Below, piece by piece: positions 9,633-18,450 of a DNA stretch of 64,000 nt. The notes beneath the pieces are model-generated. The model had not been told where the DNA came from, did no database searches, and was given only the letters and a program-made list of their open reading frames with translations. Position numbers and translations under genes: made by a program. Origin of the DNA: Saprospiraceae bacterium (GTDB lineage Bacteria; Bacteroidota; Bacteroidia; Chitinophagales; Saprospiraceae); NCBI GenBank assembly GCA_016717145.1, contig JADKGD010000013.1, positions 62,001 to 126,000 of the forward strand, written 5' to 3'. Positions within the stretch are counted from its first letter, which is position 1; every line of letters begins with the position of its first letter.

Positions 9633-10712
9633 TTAAAACCATTTTTTGTTTTTAAACCACAAGGTCAAGAATATAACAATTAAAATCATAATCACCCAAA
9701 TATAATAATAACCATTTGGCCACTCCAACTCAGGCATATATCTAAAATTCATCCCATAAACACCAACTATAAATGTAAGAGGTATAAAAAAAGTAGAGAT
9801 AATCGTCAATACTTTCATAATTCTGTTCATCTCATGACTAAGTGTATTAAGATAGACGTCTTTTAAACTGACATTTATTTCACGGAAAGTTTCCACGGTT
9901 TCCAATACCTGAATGGTATGATCAAGAACATCTTTAAAATATTTTTTTGTAGGTTCTTTAATCAAATGATGTTCAGTATTGATCAATCTGTTTAAAACAT
10001 CTCGTAAGGGGTAGATATTTTTACGCAATTGCATAATATCTTTCTTATTATTTTGGATATTTAACAAATCATCAGGTGAAGGAAAGGAAATAATACCTTC
10101 TTCAATCTCTTCAAGGTAATTACCTAATTTTTCAAGAATTTCAAAGTAGTTATCGACAGTAATATCCATTAACCTATAAAAGATATAATCAATTGAACGG
10201 TCTCTGATTATTAAATTTTTACTATGCAACTTTTCTCTCATCGATTCAAAATTATCTCCCTCCTTTTCTTGAAAAGTAATAACTATGTTTTCTAACAAAA
10301 CAAACGAAAACTGCTCCTCTTCAATGCACTTTGTTTCCTCACGCCACTCCAATGATTTAAATGTAATAAATATGTAATTCGATTCATCTTCAACTTTTGG
10401 TCGTTGAAACACATTCATAATGTCTTCCTGATAAAGATAATGCACGCCAAATTTATCACAAATCGCCCTGATATATTTTTCATTGCTTATACCATTTATA
10501 TTTATCCACATTTTTTCATCAGTCAGTTTCAAATCGACTAATTCTTGAAGGCTTGGTTTAATTGAAGTTACCGATTCATCAGTATATGTGATGATTTCGA
10601 TAATCGAAGATTCCATTATATTCGTACCAGTGTAAATTTGTGTACCCGGAGCCATTCCTTTTTTACCTGGGGGAGAAATTCTTCTTATCTTTTTTATTGA
10701 TTTATTTTTCAT
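9633..10712 (-). CDS. corA: Magnesium/cobalt transporter CorA
   Basis: 359 residues. A large cytoplasmic N-terminal domain, including HYLYQEDIMNVFQRPKVE typical of CorA, is followed by a long helical region and two C-terminal membrane helices. The signature GMN occurs in GVYGMNFRYMPEL between the helices, and the end is basic (FKNKKWF). CorA forms a pentameric Mg2+ channel in the inner membrane. The start at 10712 gives a lysine/arginine-rich N-terminus (MKNKSIKKIRRISPPGKKG). It follows the DUF5683 gene with an 8-base gap and may be cotranscribed with the par genes. Confidence 0.95.
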   Translation of the reverse strand: MKNKSIKKIRRISPPGKKGMAPGTQIYTGTNIMESSIIEIITYTDESVTSIKPSLQELVDLKLTDEKMWININGISNEKYIRAICDKFGVHYLYQEDIMNVFQRPKVEDESNYIFITFKSLEWREETKCIEEEQFSFVLLENIVITFQEKEGDNFESMREKLHSKNLIIRDRSIDYIFYRLMDITVDNYFEILEKLGNYLEEIEEGIISFPSPDDLLNIQNNKKDIMQLRKNIYPLRDVLNRLINTEHHLIKEPTKKYFKDVLDHTIQVLETVETFREINVSLKDVYLNTLSHEMNRIMKVLTIISTFFIPLTFIVGVYGMNFRYMPELEWPNGYYYIWVIMILIVIFLTLWFKNKKWF

Positions 10713-10720
10713 TTTGTGCT

Positions 10721-11356
10721 TTATGGTATACCTGGATATGATGGGTTAAGTTTGGTTTTATCAACAACGTTAATATTAATATTTAAACCCATTTTAACCA
10801 CTAAAGGATTGCCTATTAATTGTGCTTCTATCAACGTTAGGTCATCGCTAACATCAAAATCCATCAAGTGTCGATCTACGAAAGCATCAATCACGGTTAA
10901 CAGGTGTCCAGCAATCAAGTAAATCCATGCATATTCACTGAATTTTCTAAACTGATCCCGATTACTTTTGTAGTTCTGAACTAAACGAGGATCAGCTTTT
11001 GGGTCGTTAAGAGAAGCTGTATAAAGGGTTTGATAGGTTTGATACTTTTTTGCTTGCCAAGTAAGATTGTAAAGAAGCCCGACATCAATACCAATTGCAA
11101 TAGGGGCTTTCCACCATTTTTTATTATAAAACTGTCCACCCCCGGGTAAAACCAATGAATAAAGTGCAGCTTTGCCAGGTTTACCCTTAAAAAGTGAAAA
11201 AAAACCATTTTCGTTAATGATAGAATCACCCTCATTTAGAGTATCCTGCAATATTATATTCTGATTATTACCAGAGATATTTCCTTGCGCTGAACAGTTT
11301 CTATAAAAAGAAAACAAACACAACCAGCAAATAAAAAACCATTTTGGCATACCCAT
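10721..11356 (-). CDS. DUF5683 domain membrane protein
   Basis: 211 residues with an N-terminal signal-like hydrophobic stretch (FFICWLCLFSFYRNCSAQG) and a core typical of DUF5683: KAALYSLVLPGGGQFYNKKWWKAP, then two hydrophobic segments (AIGIDVGLLYNL and YAWIYLIAGHLLTVIDAFVD). In Bacteroidota this gene commonly follows parAB, as here, 19 bases after parB. Function unknown; the LPGGGQFYNKKWWK part resembles the short membrane-anchoring motifs of TM2-like proteins. Confidence 0.8.
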   Translation of the reverse strand: MGMPKWFFICWLCLFSFYRNCSAQGNISGNNQNIILQDTLNEGDSIINENGFFSLFKGKPGKAALYSLVLPGGGQFYNKKWWKAPIAIGIDVGLLYNLTWQAKKYQTYQTLYTASLNDPKADPRLVQNYKSNRDQFRKFSEYAWIYLIAGHLLTVIDAFVDRHLMDFDVSDDLTLIEAQLIGNPLVVKMGLNININVVDKTKLNPSYPGIP

Positions 11357-11375
11357 ATAACGACTTAGGCACTAT

Positions 11376-12272
11376 TTAATTATCTTTTCTGAGAATATCG
11401 GTAATTTTATTAAAATCTTTATCTGAATTAAAATCTATAGTTATTGTACCCTTACCTGAACTATCTCTCCTAATGTCAACTTTAGTGCCCAAAATAAAAC
11501 TAATTTCATCTTTAATTTTACTAATTTCTGCAGAAATATTTATTTTGACATTTGATGGTTTTGCTGTCTTAGGTGAATTATAAGATCTTATTAACTGTTC
11601 TAATGCTCTTACGGAAAGGCCATGTTCCAGTGCATCACCAAAAATTTTTAATTGCATAGGAAGATTGTCAATACCAGCAAGGGCTCTTGCGTGTCCCATT
11701 GTCATTAATCCTTGTTTTACAGAAGTTTGTATCTGAACAGGAAGTTTAAGTAACCGGACATAATTAGTTACAGTACTTCTATCTTTGCCTACACGTTCAG
11801 ATAATGCATCGTGTGTAAGATTGCACTCTTCCATAAGTCTTTGATAAGATATGGCTATTTCCAGCGCATTCAAATCCGCTCTTTGGATGTTTTCAATCAG
11901 CGCCATCTCAAGCATTTCCTGATCATTTGCCACACGTATATATGCGGGAATCTCTTTTATTCCAGCTATTTTTGAAGCGCGAAGTCTTCGTTCACCCGAA
12001 ATCAATTGATATTTATTGCCACCAAGGGACCTTACCGTTATTGGTTGAATAAGGCCAGATGACTTTATGGACTTTGCCAGTTCAATAAGAAGACCGTTAT
12101 CAAACTCACTTCGTGGCTGAAAAGGATTAACTTCAATGATTTCAGGGCTTATAAGGGCAATGCTATTGGTTAATTCGCGCACATATTGGCTTCTCTCTAA
12201 TGGATTGTTTGATTTCTCAATGTTAGATAGGAGAGACCTTAACCCTTTAGAAACTTCATTTTTTTTATTCAT
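11376..12272 (-). CDS. parB: Chromosome partitioning protein ParB
   Basis: 298 residues. The N-terminal ParB/Srx CTPase domain has INPFQPRSEFD-type and GERRLRASKIAGIKEIPAY motifs; the central helix-turn-helix region (LTHDALSERVGKDRSTVTNYVRLLKLP) binds parS; a C-terminal dimerisation segment ends the protein. ParB loads at parS near the origin and drives chromosome segregation with ParA. The gene lies 20 bases downstream of parA in the usual order. I did not find a recognisable parS palindrome close by. Confidence 0.95.
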   Translation of the reverse strand: MNKKNEVSKGLRSLLSNIEKSNNPLERSQYVRELTNSIALISPEIIEVNPFQPRSEFDNGLLIELAKSIKSSGLIQPITVRSLGGNKYQLISGERRLRASKIAGIKEIPAYIRVANDQEMLEMALIENIQRADLNALEIAISYQRLMEECNLTHDALSERVGKDRSTVTNYVRLLKLPVQIQTSVKQGLMTMGHARALAGIDNLPMQLKIFGDALEHGLSVRALEQLIRSYNSPKTAKPSNVKINISAEISKIKDEISFILGTKVDIRRDSSGKGTITIDFNSDKDFNKITDILRKDN

Positions 12273-12292
12273 TTTAGATACTTTTTAAGGTA

Positions 12293-13072
12293 TTATCTTT
12301 TTACAGCTTCTTCATTCATGGAGATAAATTCGTTTGCCAAATTCAGAAAATTAATGGCTCCTTTACTACTGGCATCATAAATAATCACAGGTTGTCCTAA
12401 AGAAGGCGCTTCTCCAATTTTACTGTTTCGGTGAATTATGGTATCAAATATCTTATCTGAAATGATGTGTCTTACTTCTTCAATAACCATATTGGCCATT
12501 CTTAATCTCTGATCATACATAGACAAGATAACACCTTCTATTTTCAGGTCTGGATTGATAGACTGCTGTACCAGATTAATGGTATCTTTTAGTTTTCCAA
12601 ATCCTTCTAATGAAAAGAATTCACATTGGACAGGTACCAGAACACTATCAGCAGCAGCAAGTGCATTTAAGGTTATTAAACCTAAAGAAGGTAAACAGTC
12701 AATGAAAATATAATCATAATCATCTCTTACTTTTAAGAGTGCTTCTTTCATTCTCAATTCTCTGTTTGGTAAGTTGACCAATTCAATTTCGGCGCCTACT
12801 AAATCAATAGAAGAAGGTAAAAGAAACAGGTTTGGTGTTTCAGTGGCTAAAATACAATTTTGAGGGTTTTCCCCATCAACTAAACATTCATAAGTCGTTT
12901 TTCCTATTTGATTAGATTTTACACCTATTCCTGAGGTAGCGTTAGCTTGAGGATCAGAATCCACAAGTAATACTTTATTTTCCAATATTGCTAAGGTAGC
13001 GGCCAGATTAATGGCAGTAGTAGTTTTACCTACACCTCCTTTTTGATTTGCAATGGCGATAATTTTTCCCAT
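12293..13072 (-). CDS. parA: Chromosome partitioning ATPase ParA
   Basis: A 259-residue Walker-type ATPase starting MGKIIAIANQKGGVGKTTTA, which contains the deviant Walker A motif. SLGLITLNALAAADSVLVPV and the DSDPQAN motif follow. I place the start at 13072 because an ATG there begins the conserved first beta strand; an upstream in-frame start at 13102 would overlap the hydrolase gene at 13080. ParA forms nucleoid-bound dimers that move ParB-parS complexes. Operon order: hydrolase, parA, parB, DUF5683, corA. Confidence 0.95.
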   Translation of the reverse strand: MGKIIAIANQKGGVGKTTTAINLAATLAILENKVLLVDSDPQANATSGIGVKSNQIGKTTYECLVDGENPQNCILATETPNLFLLPSSIDLVGAEIELVNLPNRELRMKEALLKVRDDYDYIFIDCLPSLGLITLNALAAADSVLVPVQCEFFSLEGFGKLKDTINLVQQSINPDLKIEGVILSMYDQRLRMANMVIEEVRHIISDKIFDTIIHRNSKIGEAPSLGQPVIIYDASSKGAINFLNLANEFISMNEEAVKR

Positions 13073-13079
13073 AATATTT

Positions 13080-13760
13080 TTATAATAAAATGCTTTTACC
13101 AATCTTCAATAATAACAATTCTTTCCCGGCATTTTTGAACTCATTTATGGCAGCAGCATGATCAATTTTTATATAATCAAATGTGTCGTAATGACATCCG
13201 ATTATCTTATCACATTGGATAAACTCAGCAGCATGAACGGCATCTTCATAACCCATTGTAAAATTATCTCCTATCGGGAGAATAGCAAAATCCAGAGGAG
13301 GACATGTTGTTGCAATCAGTTTCATATCCAGGGTCAAAGCGGTATCTCCGGCAAAATAGAAACAATTTTTATCATCCCAAATCACAAAGCCCCCGGATGA
13401 TCCTCCGTAACTTCCGTCCGGCAACATACTGGAATGTACTGCCTGAACATATTTTACATTTCCAAAATCAAACTTGGTTTTACCTCCCAGATTCATGGGG
13501 TGACCATCGATTCCTTTTGATTCATACCAATTTACGATTTCATAATTTGATATAATTTTTGACTTGTTTTGTTTCGCAAGCTTGTATGCATCAGCTACAT
13601 GATCATTATGACCATGTGATAATAATATATAGTCTGAGGTAATATCTTCAAGATTAATATTGGAAGCCAATTTGTTTGGAGTGATCATAGGATCAAAAAC
13701 AAGGTAAAAACCGTTGAATTCCAAATGAAAGGCTGATTGTCCCAAATATGTCAATTTCAT
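13080..13760 (-). CDS. UPF0173-type metal-dependent hydrolase (metallo-beta-lactamase fold)
   Basis: 226 residues with the compact metallo-beta-lactamase pattern: N-terminal MKLTYLGQSAFHLEFNG, the metal motif LLSHGHNDHVADA (HxHxDH), then FAGDTALTLDMKLI and a late ligand IIGCHYDTFDYIK. This matches the UPF0173 / YtkL-like hydrolases, whose natural substrate is not established. Its end lies 7 bases before the parA start, so it is likely the first gene of the par operon, though a functional link to partitioning is not implied. Confidence 0.88.
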   Translation of the reverse strand: MKLTYLGQSAFHLEFNGFYLVFDPMITPNKLASNINLEDITSDYILLSHGHNDHVADAYKLAKQNKSKIISNYEIVNWYESKGIDGHPMNLGGKTKFDFGNVKYVQAVHSSMLPDGSYGGSSGGFVIWDDKNCFYFAGDTALTLDMKLIATTCPPLDFAILPIGDNFTMGYEDAVHAAEFIQCDKIIGCHYDTFDYIKIDHAAAINEFKNAGKELLLLKIGKSILL

Positions 13761-14007
13761 TAATTACTATTTTAAGGTACTTATAAAAATTTTGGATTAC
13801 AATTTAAATCCCGGTAAATTTATATTTGATATATTGATTGTAGTGAATTAACTATCCGATTACCGTGTCATTCAAACTCATTTATACAATGTATTTTTAT
13901 ATTTAAGGCCGCAAAGATACGTATTTTGAAGATACAAATTTTAATAAAAATATATTATTGTGAAACATTTTGGTAGAAATACAGTTTCGATTATTTAAAA
14001 TAAGTTG

Positions 14008-14568
14008 ATGATAACTGTAATATCAGGTACAAACAGACCAGACAGCAAAACTAAATTAATTGCCTTGGCATGTTTAAAATACTTAAGAGCAAATAGCGAA
14101 GACGAAATTAAATTTGTTGATTTGGTGGATATAAATATTCCTTTACTAACAGATATGATGTACAAATCAGATGGCCAACATCCTGTAATTACTGAAATCC
14201 AAGACACCAAATTAATTCCTTCAGAGCATTGGTTGATTATTAGTCCTGAGTATAATGGCAGTTTTCCCGGGGCTTTAAAATTGTTTATCGATGCTGTATC
14301 TGTCAATAAATATGAAGCTTCTTTCTCTGGCAAAAAAGTATCTTTGATAGGGTCGGCTTCAGGCCGTGCCGGCAATTTCAGAGGAATGGAACATTTGACA
14401 GGTTTACTCAATTATCTCAATATGGTTGTCATGCCAAATAAACTCCCAATATCATCCATAGAAAGTCAAATTGATAAAACAGGAGTAATCAACGAAGCCA
14501 CCTATAAGGCGCTGTACAAATTTTTGGATGAAATGTTAGCCTTCAATAAATCATTCAGTAAAGTATAG
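14008..14568 (+). CDS. NADPH-dependent FMN reductase family protein
   Basis: 186 residues beginning MITVISGTNRPDSKTKLIA, the flavodoxin-like FMN-binding start of the NADPH-dependent FMN reductase family. The conserved ISPEYNGSFPGALKLFIDAV and SFSGKKVSLIGSASGRAGN segments bind flavin and shape the active site. The ATG at 14008 is preferred over the TTG at 14005, which would add one residue. It stands alone on the plus strand between two minus-strand groups. Substrate (quinone, azo compound or metal) not predictable. Confidence 0.85.
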   Translation: MITVISGTNRPDSKTKLIALACLKYLRANSEDEIKFVDLVDINIPLLTDMMYKSDGQHPVITEIQDTKLIPSEHWLIISPEYNGSFPGALKLFIDAVSVNKYEASFSGKKVSLIGSASGRAGNFRGMEHLTGLLNYLNMVVMPNKLPISSIESQIDKTGVINEATYKALYKFLDEMLAFNKSFSKV

Positions 14569-14631
14569 CTCACAAAAAGAAGTCAAACTAAATAAGCTAT
14601 AATCTGATATTCAATACCATTTAATGCGGTA

Positions 14632-15675
14632 TTAATTTACATTACCGATTTTAATGACACTCATATCTATATTCACTGTTTGTCCAGGATTGCTCAAAAC
14701 TGGCTGGGTGGCAGGAATATTAACATATGATGGATTATTATTTGGAAAATCAGATATCAATCCTAAGATTAATTTCCTCATAGTCACAAGATCAGATGCA
14801 GTAATTTTATTATCCTTATTTACATCAGCAGCAATTAATTTATAAGCCGGGCTCATTAATTCGAGACCAAGTATGTGCTTTTGAATGACAACAATGTCAG
14901 CAGCAGATATTTTTGAAGTATAATCAGGGCCGACACTCTCCATTACAATTTCAGGATTTTCCATGGTAGGAACATTCACTGAAGGGTAAACAAAACTATA
15001 CTGACCTTGATTATTTTTTAGAATTTCTATTTTTGGTTCACTATAGTTTTGTGGCTTGATATAAAATTTTACGTGTCCATCAGGAATATCAACATTATAG
15101 GTTTGAAGATTTAAATTTACAGTAGTAGGATCTGGCACACCAGAACCGGGCATCTGGGCACCTGTTGCCAGAATAGCAGCGTCTAAATCAGCAAATGCGA
15201 CGGCATAATTTAAAGTTCTGTTTGGGGCAATAACTGCAAATGATGGTGTTCCATACCATGATCCATAAGTTCCGCTCTGGAATGGGCCAAATATAGCTGA
15301 GGCGTTCCCATTTGCCCCTACACCTTTCATAGTAAGACCATAAGTACTTTTATATGTACCGACTTTTACATTAGTGTCAGAACCTAAAATTGAAGCTTCT
15401 ATAAATTCAACATCATTGTTTCCAGAACCCCATTGCACGTATTTTTGCTGCCATACCGGTGCTATTGAAATACAAGGCGGACATGTGGTAAAGAAAAATT
15501 TGATAACAACAGTTTTACCCTGATCTAGGTAGGATGTATATAAATTATGTGTGGCACCGTCAGAATCAGTTACTGTAAAATTGTGCATCGTCATTTGAGT
15601 ATATCCAATATTTGTCAGACATAAAACAAATATTACATTTACCCACATTTGAACTACATATTTTATGTTTGTCAT
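14632..15675 (-). CDS. Secreted redoxin with type I dockerin-like domain
   Basis: About 347 residues. A signal peptide (KYVVQMWVNVIFVLCLTNIGY) leads to a thioredoxin-like domain in which VVIKFFFTTCPPCISIAPVW carries a CPPC redox pair, and TPSFAVIAPNRTL holds a cis-proline-like TP. The C-terminal third is a dockerin-like pair of helices (SKISAADIVVIQKHILGLEL and DVNKDNKITASDLVTMRKLI), with calcium-loop residues D-N-K-D-N-K clear in the second copy. The protein ends at KIGNVN with no T9SS sorting tail, which is unusual because dockerin-like parts in this group often precede one. The ATG at 15675 fits the signal peptide; two others lie at 15693 and 15696. Confidence 0.7.
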   Translation of the reverse strand: MTNIKYVVQMWVNVIFVLCLTNIGYTQMTMHNFTVTDSDGATHNLYTSYLDQGKTVVIKFFFTTCPPCISIAPVWQQKYVQWGSGNNDVEFIEASILGSDTNVKVGTYKSTYGLTMKGVGANGNASAIFGPFQSGTYGSWYGTPSFAVIAPNRTLNYAVAFADLDAAILATGAQMPGSGVPDPTTVNLNLQTYNVDIPDGHVKFYIKPQNYSEPKIEILKNNQGQYSFVYPSVNVPTMENPEIVMESVGPDYTSKISAADIVVIQKHILGLELMSPAYKLIAADVNKDNKITASDLVTMRKLILGLISDFPNNNPSYVNIPATQPVLSNPGQTVNIDMSVIKIGNVN

Positions 15676-15748
15676 TGCTTTACAATTAATCATCAAATTT
15701 AATGGTATTATTGTTATAAATCAATACTAATTTGTCAAATATGGACAA

Positions 15749-15783
15749 TTTGGTTAGAAAATGCTTAATTAAGTATAATTTTG
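15749..15783 (+). promoter_or_regulatory. Candidate Bacteroidota-type promoter of lipB
   Basis: TAATTTTG at 15776-15783 fits the TAnnTTTG -7 element exactly, and TTTG lies at 15749-15752. The spacing of 23 bases is a little longer than the usual 19-21. The predicted start of transcription is only a few bases before the ATG at 15792, which argues against the upstream TTG start at 15732. Confidence 0.5.
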
Positions 15784-15791
15784 CATTCAAT

Positions 15792-16514
15792 ATGAGGCCG
15801 AGCGTTCAATTTCGTTGGATAAAAAATAGAACTTACCAGGATGTTTGGGATATACAGACATCATTGCATAAGCAACTGATTGATAAAAAATTGGCAAAAA
15901 GAAATATGCCTTCTAGCAATAAGAATGTTAAGGATCAATCAAATCAATTAATCTTTTGTGAGCACGCTCATGTGTTTACACTTGGGAAAAGTGGATCAAT
16001 TGATCATCTTTTATTATCTAAAGATGAACTGAATTACGGCAATATTGAATTTTTTAATATTAATCGGGGAGGTGACATTACCTATCATGGGCCAGGACAA
16101 ATTACGGGCTACCCGATATTTGATTTGGATGAGTTCTTTAATGATGTTCATAAATATGTTCGGTTGATTGAGGAGGTAATGATCAGAATACTAGCGACTT
16201 ATGGGCTTAAAGGAGTAAGGATCAACAACTATACAGGAGTTTGGCTGGAACCAAATAACAGTTCACCTAAATATCGTAAAATATGTGCCATTGGCGTCCA
16301 TTTATCAAGATGGGTGAGTATGCATGGATTTGCCTTCAATGTCAATACCGATTTAGCATATTTTGATAAAATTATACCTTGTGGTATAGCAGATGAAAAT
16401 AAAGCTGTAACTTCCTTGGAAACCGAATTGGGAAAATCAGTTTCTATAGATGAGGTAGGGGAAAGAATGGTTACAATATTTTCTGAACTTTTTGAATTTG
16501 AATTAGTGAAATAA
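15792..16514 (+). CDS. lipB: Octanoyltransferase LipB
   Basis: 240 residues from the ATG at 15792. LipB moves octanoyl groups from ACP to lipoyl domains, the first step of lipoate assembly. Hallmarks are FCEHAHVFTLGKSG, the family signature RGGDITYHGPGQITGYPIFD, and RKICAIGVHLSRW with the catalytic cysteine. A TTG 60 bases upstream is in frame, but a TAATTTTG promoter element lies between the two starts. An alpha-helical end follows EENKAVTSLE-type sequence. No lipA is in the window. Confidence 0.93.
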   Translation: MRPSVQFRWIKNRTYQDVWDIQTSLHKQLIDKKLAKRNMPSSNKNVKDQSNQLIFCEHAHVFTLGKSGSIDHLLLSKDELNYGNIEFFNINRGGDITYHGPGQITGYPIFDLDEFFNDVHKYVRLIEEVMIRILATYGLKGVRINNYTGVWLEPNNSSPKYRKICAIGVHLSRWVSMHGFAFNVNTDLAYFDKIIPCGIADENKAVTSLETELGKSVSIDEVGERMVTIFSELFEFELVK

Positions 16515-16560
16515 AAAAAAAATTTATTTATAAATTATTTAGAGATTAAAAGTAATAAGA

Positions 16561-17078
16561 ATGAGAGAAAAATTAGTTGCGGAATCAGAACGGTGATGAC
16601 GGAAATGATAATGCCAAATGATACAAACCCAATGGGAAATCTTATGGGTGGCTATTTAATGCGGTGGATGGACATCGCGTGTGCAGTTTGCGCTGCCAGG
16701 CATTGTAATGCACATGTGGTGACGGCATCAGTTGATCATATTTCATTTCACGAACCTATCAAATTAGGAGACGTCATAACACTTACTGCGGTAGTGACGA
16801 GAGCTTTTAATACGTCTGTGGAAATATTTGTTGAAGTATCAGCTTCAGAAATTACTGGAGCTAATCCACGTCAGTCAAATCATGCTTATTTTACTTTTGT
16901 AGCGGTGGATCCGGAAACAAAAAAACCAATTCCTGTTCCTTTGTTAACCCCTTTAACAAATGAGGAGAAAAAACAATTTGACGTTGCAAGCAGGCGTAGG
17001 GAACTCAGACTGATACTGGCAGGTAAATTGAAACCTGTGGATGCAATGGAACTAAGGAATTTTTTTAATGATTTGTAA
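16561..17078 (+). CDS. Acyl-CoA thioesterase, hotdog fold (frameshifted near start)
   Basis: The conserved body starts MTEMIMPNDTNPMGNLMGG and continues LMRWMDIACAVCAARHCNAH and VVTASVDHISFHEPIKLGD, the YciA/BFIT-type hotdog acyl-CoA hydrolase pattern. Upstream, ATG at 16561 begins MREKLVAESER and then hits TGA in the same frame. One extra A at about 16588-16590 gives the expected SETVMTEMI and joins the parts into about 172 residues. Without it the only usable starts lie inside conserved sequence. Substrate chain length cannot be read from the sequence. Confidence 0.85.
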
Positions 17079-17079
17079 A

Positions 17080-17903
17080 TCAAACAAATATATTTGATAA
17101 TATAGTTTCTGTAATATTTGGTTTAACAAACTTAATTAATTCTTTAACAGCACTTTTTCCCTCTGGACCCAATTCTTTGGAGAAATTATTAACATATAAG
17201 TCAATATGAGATTTTATAACATTTTCGTTCATCTCCTGTGCGTTTGAATGCACAAAATCCATACCGGATGAAGGGTATTTAATGGCATAATTAACGCTAC
17301 GCGTTATGATTCTGTCTACTTTTTCTTTAATACTATTAACAATATTATTTTTAATTACAATACCTCCCAATGGTATCGGACTCCTGTCTTTTTTTCCCAA
17401 AACTCACCTAAGTCAATAATCTTATGGAGACCTTTTAAATGGTATGTAAATCTGTTCTCATGAATAATGAGACCCGCATCACATTGGTCAGTCAGAACTG
17501 AATTTTCGATGTCTGAAAAAATCATTTCTTGAAAATTATTTAAATCAGGAAATGCAAATTTTAGTAATAAATATGCAGTAGTATGTATACCGGGAATCGC
17601 GATTTTCCAAGCATTAATATCTTTTGTTTTTATATTTGTACTGCTTATTAGTAATGGGCCACAATTTCTACCCAATGCACTTCCGCTATTTAAGATCTGA
17701 TAATGGTGCAAGAGCTCAGTATATGCATTAAAACTTACTTTTGAGATGTCATGCTCTAAATTTAAAGCATCTAGATTTAATTGCTCTACATCCTTCAACA
17801 CAAAGTCAAATTCGAGGCCTTCTAAGTCAATCCTTTGATTCACTATGGGTTCAAACATAAATGTGTCATTTGGACAAGGCGAAAAAGCGAAAGATAGTCG
17901 CAT
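17080..17903 (-). CDS. mqnD: 1,4-dihydroxy-6-naphthoate synthase MqnD (frameshifted)
   Basis: The N-terminus at 17903 reads MRLSFAFSPCPNDTFMFEP; SPCPNDTF is diagnostic of MqnD, the enzyme that turns cyclic dehypoxanthinyl futalosine into 1,4-dihydroxy-6-naphthoate in the futalosine route to menaquinone. The middle part (GPLLISSTNIK, AIPGIHTTAYLLLKFA) is in frame. Near 17377 the frame breaks: one extra A turns TGVRYHWEVL-stop into TGSPIPLGGIVIKNNIV, which continues in the next frame to 17080. The restored length is about 274 residues, normal for the family. An upstream in-frame extension to 18047 runs through a terminator hairpin and is not credible. Confidence 0.9.
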
Positions 17904-18022
17904 AATAATACCATTATAAAAAAAAACACTAAATAAACGATTAAGTTTATCTAGTGATTTCAAATCGGATTTTGGAGATATTGACTTGGGAAGGAAATTA
18001 CGAATTGAATTTGGTAAAAAAC

Positions 18023-18050
18023 AAAATGGTCGCCCCCCAGCGACCATTTT
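18023..18050 (-). terminator. Strong rho-independent terminator
   Basis: An 11-bp perfect stem, AAAATGGTCGC (18023-18033) with GCGACCATTTT (18040-18050), and a 6-nt loop. On the minus strand it is followed by TTTTGTTTTTT. It ends whatever is transcribed on the minus strand from 18.3 kb and separates it from mqnD. Confidence 0.85.
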
Positions 18051-18118
18051 AAACTATAACCCATGAACATAAAACTTTACTTATAGGGTTTCTCAAGCCC
18101 TATACCTCAATCTTTTTA

Positions 18119-18226
18119 CTAATTTATTAAATAACCAAAAAACTTTCTTGTTGTTAATTTTAAAAGGATTGGGTTGATTTCTACATAAAAACCAACCCGC
18201 TCTTTTGTTTTTAATCTCTTAAACAT
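18119..18226 (-). CDS. Short ORF, 35 residues, unknown
   Basis: ATG at 18226-18224 to TAG at 18119-18121 encodes a 35-residue basic peptide starting MFKRLKTKERVGFYVE. It has three lysines and two arginines in the first ten residues and an aromatic second half (RKFFGYLIN). It lies about 75 bases after the predicted transcription start at about 18302 and before the terminator at 18023. I do not recognise it. It overlaps one arm of the GGGTTG/CAACCC hairpin, so it could be a leader peptide, a real small protein or chance. Confidence 0.3.
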   Translation of the reverse strand: MFKRLKTKERVGFYVEINPILLKLTTRKFFGYLIN

Positions 18227-18307
18227 ATTCGAATTTTCTGACTGATTCTTTAACCAGTTCTGAACGGTTGTTAAAAAATTAATGTGGCTTTAACAACTTT
18301 CATAATA

Positions 18308-18338
18308 CAAATATCATATTGTTTTTATTTACTACAAA
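18308..18338 (-). promoter_or_regulatory. Bacteroidota-type promoter on the minus strand
   Basis: On the minus strand TTTG (18338-18335) is followed after exactly 19 bases by GATATTTG (18315-18308), one mismatch from TAnnTTTG. No large gene starts downstream, so it should drive the small transcript ending at 18023. Confidence 0.55.
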
Positions 18339-18450
18339 ATACAAAATATGGCAATAATAACATAAATAATATAAATATGTGTATTATATTGATATTTAAT
18401 GTTTTTACAATTCGCATGTAACTATTACATTGCCTAATCCTTTAAGTATA

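Larger units (their letters stand above)
18010..18302 (-). ncRNA. Candidate small structured transcript with internal short ORF
   Basis: The limits are set by a good TTTG-N19-GATATTTG promoter and by a strong terminator with a TTTTGTTTTTT tail. Between them are two further hairpins, and AACCCA (18058-18063) can also pair with TGGGTT (18170-18175), which itself pairs with the CAACCC at 18192-18197. The two pairings exclude each other, as in attenuators and riboswitches. I cannot match it to a known RNA family; 6S RNA or a small-protein mRNA are both possible. The call rests only on sequence signals. Confidence 0.4.

Noticed and set aside
11376..14000. parS site near parAB
   Set aside because: I looked for a TGTTTCACGTGAAACA-like palindrome around the par genes and saw none; a single TGAAACA half at 13962 is not enough.
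17904..18047. N-terminal extension of MqnD
   Set aside because: The frame is open but crosses the strong terminator hairpin at 18023-18050; MRLSFAFSPCPND at 17903 is the family start.
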